Part shown: positions 60,743-64,000 of the stretch, one piece after another
Position numbering within the stretch: position 1 is the stretch's first letter
How the letters are laid out: every line of letters begins with the position of its first letter
NCBI RefSeq assembly: GCF_040436345.1
Contig: NC_133219.1
Coordinates: 23,596,709 to 23,660,708 of the forward strand
DNA length: 64,000 nt
Source of the DNA: Pagrus major
Taxonomy: Eukaryota > Chordata > Actinopteri > Spariformes > Sparidae
Reading direction: 5' to 3'
Position numbers and translations under genes: made by a program
Notes under the pieces: generated by a model
Databases searched by the model: none
The model's input: the letters and a program-made list of their open reading frames with translations, nothing else
What the model was told of the DNA's origin: nothing

Positions 60743-61020
60743 AGATTCAAATAGTGATATACTGCTCCTGAGTATATAATATATATATATATAACAGACT
60801 ATATGGACATGAAAGCACACACACACACAATAACACAGGAATACAGGACACATCGTACAGACATACATATGCACATACCAGGCACTATAAAGCAGAGCAT
60901 GACATCACTTTGAGCCCTGGTGACATGGACCAGTGTGGATCCTTCCAAAACAATGTAGACCTCTGCATCCTCTGGCACCGAGTCTAAACCCTCCAGCAGT
61001 GCAAATACCTTCGCCTGGCC
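26938..61020 (-). CDS. arhgef28: arhgef28 (p190RhoGEF/RGNEF), Rho guanine nucleotide exchange factor, 37 coding exons
   Basis: Arhgef28 activates RhoA by GDP-GTP exchange and links to microtubules, focal adhesions and RNA. In transcript order it has an N-terminal module with PEDAE, an ankyrin-like repeat, a long linker, a C1 zinc finger, DH and PH domains, a coiled coil, and the C-terminal ENIVYL shared with the human protein as I recall it. All introns are GT-AG and the frame stays open across all exons: 1,798 residues in the window with the cassette exon, 1,768 without. Human ARHGEF28 is about 1,700. The initiator codon and roughly the first dozen residues are missing: in-window coding begins at [11 protein letters not shown], which aligns with residues 12-13 onward of the human sequence. 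The related AKAP13 is excluded by the N-terminal module and the C-terminus. Exon blocks are given separately. Confidence 0.97.
30995..31581 (-). CDS. arhgef28: arhgef28 PH domain exons
   Basis: Exons 31581-31505, 31411-31233 and 31092-30995. They encode [21 protein letters not shown], the strand-rich core with [17 protein letters not shown], and the C-terminal PH helix [15 protein letters not shown]. An acidic run (seven Glu) and the RhoGEF-specific helix VQKITKFQ follow. The tryptophan of the last PH helix (AWMRH) is present. Sequence is very close to the human protein. Confidence 0.95.
31667..32778 (-). CDS. arhgef28: arhgef28 DH (RhoGEF) domain exons
   Basis: Exons 32778-32528, 32450-32325, 32209-32098 and 31921-31667. 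Conserved regions of the Dbl homology domain are visible in order: [20 protein letters not shown] (CR1), [61 protein letters not shown] (CR3, with the QRITKYP signature) and the final helix. The last exon runs on into the PH domain ([12 protein letters not shown]). The domain looks intact and should catalyse nucleotide exchange on RhoA. Confidence 0.96.
33282..35172 (-). CDS. arhgef28: arhgef28 Ser-rich exons between C1 and DH
   Basis: Exons 35172-35115, 34550-34427, 33647-33517 and 33422-33282. The first ([19 protein letters not shown]) is short and less certain; its acceptor could also lie nine bases further in. The second ([21 protein letters not shown]) and fourth ([25 protein letters not shown]) align with human ARHGEF28. 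The third is diverged and Ser/Thr/Pro-rich. The last ends inside the conserved VIYELMQTE that begins the DH domain. Confidence 0.85.
33715..34260. mobile_element. MITE-like element with inner inverted repeats, copy in arhgef28 intron
   Basis: Inverted segments CTATTTATCCATCAAG...GGTGTGAGA (33775-33808) and CTCACACCAAAACAATCTAGATGGATAAACAG-type sequence (34196-34228) face each other across about 390 bp. The left outer edge reads ACTTAAAGGGACAG. I recognise the composition as a common fish repeat. It has no open frame. The outer borders are approximate. Confidence 0.65.
35651..36009. mobile_element. Short DNA-transposon-like element with 24-bp TIRs in TTAA context
   Basis: The left end TTAAAGGCAACCTGTGGAG (35651 on) is matched by the reverse complement of ACCTCCACAGGGCAGCTTTAA (to 36009) at about three quarters of positions. 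Both termini sit on TTAA. The interior of about 310 bp contains a short ATG repeat and no coding sequence. Confidence 0.65.
36012..36115. repeat. Half-copy related to the 10.6-kb foldback family
   Basis: The segment 'gagccacaaaagatataa ... taaaattggtagaatgcccctttaat' resembles 10835-10935 ('gagccacaaaaggctttat ... tacaattggtggagctaccctttaagg'). This suggests the same repeat family at two places, here next to the element ending at 36009. Confidence 0.45.
36404..36856 (-). CDS. arhgef28: arhgef28 C1 (phorbol-ester type) zinc-finger exons
   Basis: Exons 36856-36712 and 36459-36404. The finger starts at [14 protein letters not shown] and continues [31 protein letters not shown]. The H-X12-C-X2-C-X11-C-X2-C-X4-H-X2-C-X6-C pattern places all zinc ligands. 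The intron falls between the two central cysteines. In this family the domain is an atypical C1 and is not known to bind diacylglycerol. It is followed by the acidic and Ser-rich segment before the DH domain. Confidence 0.95.
37603..43151 (-). CDS. arhgef28: arhgef28 linker exons between the N-terminal module and the C1 domain
   Basis: Exons 43151-43030, 42862-42489, 41820-41646, 41157-41046, 39821-39779, 38410-38321 (cassette) and 37726-37603. Landmarks shared with human ARHGEF28 are [62 protein letters not shown] and [28 protein letters not shown] in turn. The 374-nt exon is rich in Ser and Pro ([14 protein letters not shown]), is probably disordered and is likely to be phosphorylated. The final block is Lys/Arg-rich and leads into the zinc finger. 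Confidence 0.92.
38321..38410 (-). CDS. arhgef28: arhgef28 30-codon cassette exon
   Basis: A 90-nt exon with good acceptor (ATGCAG) and donor (GTATGT), encoding 30 codons that include [15 protein letters not shown] and LTLTEFLKE. Including or skipping it keeps the frame (AG|G...GA|G). The skipped form reads [12 protein letters not shown], which aligns directly with human RENRIQEEEWDKY as I recall it. It is therefore probably alternatively spliced. Confidence 0.7.
38613..39051. mobile_element. MITE-like element with about 38-bp TIRs
   Basis: The left end TTAAAGGTATACTTTGTAG continues AATATGGCCAGAATTCG, and the right end (39014-39051) is its imperfect reverse complement (CCAAAATTCTGGCCATATC ... 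CTCCTTCAA). The interior of about 360 bp is non-coding. It lies in the intron between arhgef28 exons 39821-39779 and 38410-38321. Confidence 0.75.
43559..43578. repeat. (CA)10 microsatellite
   Basis: Short dinucleotide repeat in an arhgef28 intron. Confidence 0.85.
44248..45534 (+). mobile_element. Tc1/mariner transposon, IR/DR type, inactive and internally deleted
   Basis: The ends CAGTGGCTTGCAAAAG (44248) and its reverse complement (to 45534) are flanked by TA on both sides (44246-44247 and 45535-45536), the usual Tc1 target duplication. Homology between the ends continues inward for about 210 bp, including an inner copy of 'gcaaaagtattcagcc' near 44440, the IR/DR layout. At 1,287 bp it is shorter than full-length fish Tc1 elements (about 1.6 kb). 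It sits in the arhgef28 intron between exons 49598-49514 and 43151-43030, opposite in sense to the gene. Confidence 0.93.
44627..45320 (+). pseudogene. Tc1 transposase remnant, frameshifted and missing two catalytic residues
   Basis: The N-terminal paired-like helix-turn-helix ([19 protein letters not shown], then RHGRPPKL) reads from 44627. A frameshift near 44820-44838 moves the frame to [18 protein letters not shown] and on to [17 protein letters not shown]. The first catalytic Asp is present in [11 protein letters not shown]. After [11 protein letters not shown] the sequence jumps to the extreme 3' end, so the second Asp and the final Asp/Glu of the DDE triad are deleted. The element cannot make an active transposase. 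Confidence 0.9.
45590..45632 (+). repeat. LINE 3'-tail-like fragment
   Basis: 'gagctatattaataaattgccttgacttgac' resembles the terminal sequence and short tandem tail of the same LINE type as at 24668. It directly follows the Tc1 element. Too short for a firm family call. Confidence 0.4.
45985..46075 (+). repeat. Possible second LINE 3' end
   Basis: 'cattgtaaatgagggtcacctgtcaatgatctc...aataagggttgattgatt' resembles the 3' end of another fish non-LTR family (words 'attgtaaatgag' and 'aataaaggtt'). Only the tail is present. Confidence 0.35.
46076..48580. other. arhgef28 intron, no feature recognised
   Basis: Intronic sequence between the repeats near 46 kb and the CTCTGT microsatellite. Several short open frames occur but none has splice context, phase agreement with arhgef28 or a recognisable domain. 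Confidence 0.5.
48583..48638. repeat. (CTCTGT)n/(CT)n microsatellite
   Basis: A hexanucleotide CTCTGT/TCTGTC array passes into a pure CT run, in the arhgef28 intron downstream of the alternative first exon. Confidence 0.9.
49514..49598 (-). CDS. arhgef28: arhgef28 alternative first coding exon (short isoform start)
   Basis: The exon opens with ATG at 49598-49596 and encodes 28 codons ([16 protein letters not shown] ... [10 protein letters not shown]) before a GTAACA donor. There is no credible 3' splice site before the ATG (no pyrimidine tract, frame wrong), so it is best read as a first exon from an internal promoter. It leaves the same phase as the exon at 52844 and joins the exon at 43151-43030. 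The product would be about 1,488 aa. It would lack the ankyrin-like N-terminus but keep the C1, DH, PH and coiled coil, so it could be a differently regulated RhoGEF. Confidence 0.72.
49599..50250 (-). promoter_or_regulatory. Candidate internal promoter of the short arhgef28 isoform
   Basis: The DNA just upstream (minus strand) of the alternative start exon is more GC-rich than its surroundings (for example around 49740-49870) and contains GGGAGG/CCTCCC words but no clear TATA box. A TATA-less promoter here would supply the 5' UTR of the short isoform. This is inferred from position only. Confidence 0.35.
50251..52800. other. arhgef28 intron, TC/GA-rich, no exon seen
   Basis: The intron between exons 52910-52844 and 49598-49514 has several pyrimidine- and purine-rich stretches (T-run near 50490, G-run near 50710, TC-rich 50985-51010, CA/TG tracts near 51240 and 51370). 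No exon with correct phase was found. Confidence 0.5.
52844..52910 (-). CDS. arhgef28: arhgef28 acidic exon before the alternative start
   Basis: A 67-nt exon, very acidic ([14 protein letters not shown]). It enters in phase 0 and leaves one base (G), exactly the same phase as the alternative first exon at 49514-49598. Both can therefore splice to the exon at 43151. Confidence 0.85.
53493..61020 (-). CDS. arhgef28: arhgef28 N-terminal exons: IPT-like/ankyrin region
   Basis: Exons 61020-60879, 59838-59729, 59495-59309, 56376-56193, 55570-55369, 55105-55030 and 53539-53493 encode about 316 residues. They include [42 protein letters not shown] and the ankyrin-like [14 protein letters not shown] ... 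[14 protein letters not shown]. These match the conserved start of ARHGEF28, where this half contributes to localisation and regulation rather than exchange activity. A conserved, charged linker ([31 protein letters not shown]) follows. This part is absent from the short isoform that would start at 49598. Confidence 0.93.
55885..56066 (+). repeat. SINE-like fish dispersed repeat, internally deleted
   Basis: 'ggcggcatggtagttagcactgtggcctcacatcaagaag' continues to 'gggcctttctgtgtggagtctgcatgttctc' and 'cccacagtccaaagtctgactg'. This is a very common fish interspersed repeat. In most copies a GGTTCGAATCC-like B box (RNA polymerase III promoter) lies after 'caagaag'; here that part is missing, so the copy is probably inert. 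It is in the arhgef28 intron between exons 56376-56193 and 55570-55369. Confidence 0.6.
56400..59300. other. arhgef28 intron, no feature recognised
   Basis: AT-rich intron between exons 59495-59309 and 56376-56193. It contains a (CA)12 repeat at about 58892-58916 but no exon with matching phase. Confidence 0.5.
60692..60734. repeat. (GT)n microsatellite
   Basis: About 21 GT units, followed by an AT-rich stretch (TATATATATATA near 60780), located just downstream (transcript sense) of the first in-window arhgef28 exon. Confidence 0.95.
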
Positions 61021-64000
61021 CTGAGAAAGAGAGAGGTGAGAGAGGTCGAGGGGGGCAATAAAAAAGAAAGATGCAAGACAGGAACAAATATTTCTGTTCC
61101 TAAAGATTTGGGCTCAATTTAGAGGAAGACTCTATTCTGATGCAGCGTTCTACATTTCTCTTAAAGTACACCAAATCCCTTGACAGCATTCCTCTTGAGG
61201 GTACGATAAAACATCCCCCTCAATAAAAACAGGAATGTCTTAGTGTCTAGTGCAAAGACCTGCCCTGATCCCTACAGGTCAGAACACTTTAGACTTCAGA
61301 TCTGAGGCTGAAGAAGGTGAAACGGGCCAGAACAGTCACACTGATTTGTACGCTGATGGGCGGCCTTTAATAAAACTTTGCACATGTCAGATGTGGGTGT
61401 GCCAACATGTTGAATACCAGCCTCACTACACTGTAACTCCTCACTTATGAGGCAAAGGTTGAGCTGTTCATTGGTTCATTGGTTTATCTAGGGCTGGGTA
61501 CCATTTGAAATGGATTGATACTGGAGCTGATACACTTCCTGAGTTCTGATACCAGATACCATACAAGTTTGTTGTCCTTTCACACTACACAAAGTAATTT
61601 ACCCATTGTGTTAATATAAAACTATTTCAGCAGCTGTAAACATTTCTGAGCTCATGCTGTTTGTTCAAATGGCTGCAGTGTCTAGATATCTAATGTAACT
61701 GTAACTGAGCTTTATTGCAGGTCTTTTACAGTTAAACATAATGACTAAACATGCACTTTTTGCTTTGGTCCTTTAGAATAAATAAAACCTTCCAGTGCCA
61801 GCAGCCTGCTTTTTTAGCGCCGCAGCTTTCCACCAACATCCGAGAAGAAATCTTTTGTAGAAGACATCAATTTGTCCACCTACAGTGGCCTCAATAGACC
61901 AGACGGCAATGCCGTCACAAGACACACTGTGTGGGTTATTCTGGGAAACAGATCAAACGATTGAGTGAGGCAGGAGTAAAGGAGACAGGTTGAAAGAAGG
62001 TACAGCAAAAATGTAAATTATAACACTGAGCTTGAAGGCAATGAATATCATAGATTGGTGGTGGATGGTGGTATGAGAGAGTAAGAGTGTATTTTTTATG
62101 TAGTTTCTCACTCTTTTGCTCAGGAGAGTCTATCTGATAGCCTTGCATCACCTCCACACCTGACCTGATTTCTCACGCTATAAAACAGAGAGGTTTATCC
62201 CTTTACTTCTCTCGCCCTCTCAGAAAGAGACTCTGTGAGTAATCCATGTCTCACCTAATCCCACCTTCAGATTCACACATCCATTTCTTTAGCTCTGCTC
62301 GTCTATTCTTTGGCAGAGAGAACATCAGGTTTACCACCAGCTTTATGTCCACATAACTTGTCTGATGCTCTCATTAAGACTCCTCACCTCTGTGTGACTG
62401 ACCAGATGTCAACCACTAATGAAGCTCTGCCCTTGAAGGATGCACAATATGGATTTTTCTCAGCCTATAACTGATAATTTCCTGCTTTTAATGGACGATA
62501 CCAATAAGATAATGGATAATTATTTACAAATAATTATTTTTTCTTTCTCTCTTTCGTGTTCTTCTTCTTCTTCTCCTTCTTAGCGTGTAGATGCTGTGCT
62601 TACTCATTCAATGAAGGCAATTCGACTCTGTATTATTGGCTCTATTTATTGGCTAATTTCATTATATCAGATAAATAGAGCCGATAATATAAAGCTCCCA
62701 TTATAGGGTCAATATCGTGCATCCCTTCTGGCTATGAAATACTGAACATCGGACAGTCGGCACTACCAGAGGCAGAGGCAGAATGGATACAAACAGGCTT
62801 TGAAACTAAAAACAGTTGATGCTGCATTAAAAGATGTGATGCGTCCTCCATCTTGGAGCAGATGCCATAAACTCCCATGCGGACAAGTATACAGAAGATG
62901 GACTCCACTGATTTTAGAGATCTCCTGACTTTCCCTCTAATAAGGTTAACGTTTTAGTTTTTTGGTCCAATGCCTTCACAAGTATGAGATGCCATGCATT
63001 TCCACATTGATATACATGGTGCACAGAGGACGAATCCCAATAACTTTGGTATTCTTCTGGCTTTTGATTTGGCGCCACCAGCAGGTCAAAGTTTCCAATT
63101 ATGTAGTTATAGTATCTCAACCTCTGCTTGATTGGCACAACATTTTGTACTGACAGTAATGGTTCCCAAATTAGACTTTGGTGAACTAATGAAGTGTCCA
63201 TTAAGCACCAACTAACCACCTAACCCTAATCGTAATAACTATTAACTGGGTTGCCATGAAAGTTGGCATTCCTGTCCCCCTCAGGATGAATCTTATAACT
63301 GGTGCTCCCTTAAATCTTCTTCTCGTGCCAACAGCAGGTCAGATTGTATTTTAATGTGTCCAAAACTAATTAAATTTCTGTTCATCTCCGCTTTATGTTC
63401 AGTGGCAGTTAGCAAATGTTAGCATCAGCTCGCTAGCAGCATCATTGTGAGCATCTTAACGTGTCTTATTGGCATTTTGCTCCAAGTCTCATACAGTAAA
63501 ATTATGATTTTCCAAAAGTCTATTAATTAATTGATTCATTTGTGGGCCTCTATAGAAAGAAAGCAGAGTTTCTGAGGAGAATGTGTTTCATCACATGAAA
63601 TGGACAAGATTGTGCATCCACATTTAAGGTTTCGTAACCTTTAAGTAACCTCAGGTAAAAGGAAAACAGGATTTAACACATGTCAAAATAGTAAGAAACA
63701 GTGTGAGTGATGTAGTCCCTCTTTGAGCTGCAGAAAGAATTAGTCCTCATTAATGTTTGTGCACATTGATAAGATCCCAAACTGAAACCAGCGAAAAAAT
63801 ATTTGACAGCAGTCCTGCCCTGTTTGACTACAGCTTGACCTTCGCAGACAACAGATCCATTCAAAGGTTTAACACGAGCAGAGACGTCACAAATCAAACT
63901 GATCGCAAACACAAGTTCCTTTGAAAAGCGAATAAAAAAACATCACTATCAATGAATCACAGAGTTACTGATTTGCCAGGTATGCACACAAATGACAGGC
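61021..64000 (-). other. arhgef28 5' intron, initiator exon not found
   Basis: Upstream of the exon at 61020 no short exon with an ATG, phase 0 donor and LYGQ-like coding sequence could be located on the minus strand. The N-terminal coding exon may lie beyond 64000. The stretch contains an interspersed repeat near 61490-61575 ('agggctgggtaccatttgaaatggattgatactg') and a hAT-like MITE at 62435-62728. Confidence 0.45.
62435..62728. mobile_element. hAT-like MITE, about 294 bp
   Basis: The ends GAAGGATGCACAATAT (left) and AATATCGTGCATCCCTTC (right) are imperfect inverted repeats. The interior includes 'gccgataatataaagctcccattatagggtc', typical of a widespread fish non-autonomous hAT family that starts with GGATGCACNATAT. 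There is no coding sequence. The target-site duplication was not clear. Confidence 0.65.

Noticed and set aside
61021-61087. ATG at 61087 as arhgef28 start (MFLSCIFLFYCPP...)
   Set aside because: The stretch is the pyrimidine tract and acceptor (CTCAG) of the exon at 61020, not coding.
1-64000. CRISPR arrays, operons, bacterial-type promoters, tRNA or rRNA genes
   Set aside because: None seen; tandem arrays present are microsatellites, and no cloverleaf-like gene with A and B boxes was recognised.

Overview
This window is nuclear DNA from a bony fish, probably a percomorph teleost. The evidence is long GT-AG introns, vertebrate gene families, a decayed Tc1-type transposon, an L2-like LINE 3' end, several fish-type miniature inverted-repeat elements and many CA/GATA microsatellites. 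There is no operon or prokaryotic structure. All gene models were built by hand from splice sites and reading-frame continuity.

Layout from left to right. (1) About 320-530, minus strand: the first coding exon and TATA-like promoter of what is most likely glucokinase (gck), whose body lies to the left of the window. (2) 4919-7296, plus strand: ykt6, a complete seven-exon R-SNARE gene. gck and ykt6 are head to head, as I recall for the mammalian locus. (3) 11083-14465, plus strand: an unrecognised five-exon gene for a 105-residue single-pass membrane protein. (4) 17609-25866, minus strand: a complete 17-exon gp130-family cytokine receptor of the oncostatin M/LIF receptor type (893 aa). (5) 26938 to beyond 61020, minus strand: arhgef28 (p190RhoGEF/RGNEF), 37 in-frame coding exons plus an alternative first exon at 49.6 kb. 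Only the extreme N-terminal coding exon is not found.

The genes do not form one pathway. ykt6 acts in membrane fusion, gck in glucose sensing, the receptor in JAK/STAT signalling and arhgef28 in RhoA activation. The arhgef28 stop and the receptor start are only about 1.1 kb apart on the same strand.

The intergenic and intronic DNA holds an internally deleted Tc1 element (44248-45534), a 96-bp-armed foldback (10561-10846), four other TIR elements (33.7, 35.7, 38.6 and 62.4 kb), a LINE 3' fragment (about 23.85-24.67 kb), a SINE-like repeat (55.9 kb) and microsatellites. The most interesting points are the internal arhgef28 promoter/start exon, the 30-codon cassette exon, the unassigned small membrane protein, and a group of miniature elements that share a TTAAAGG end.
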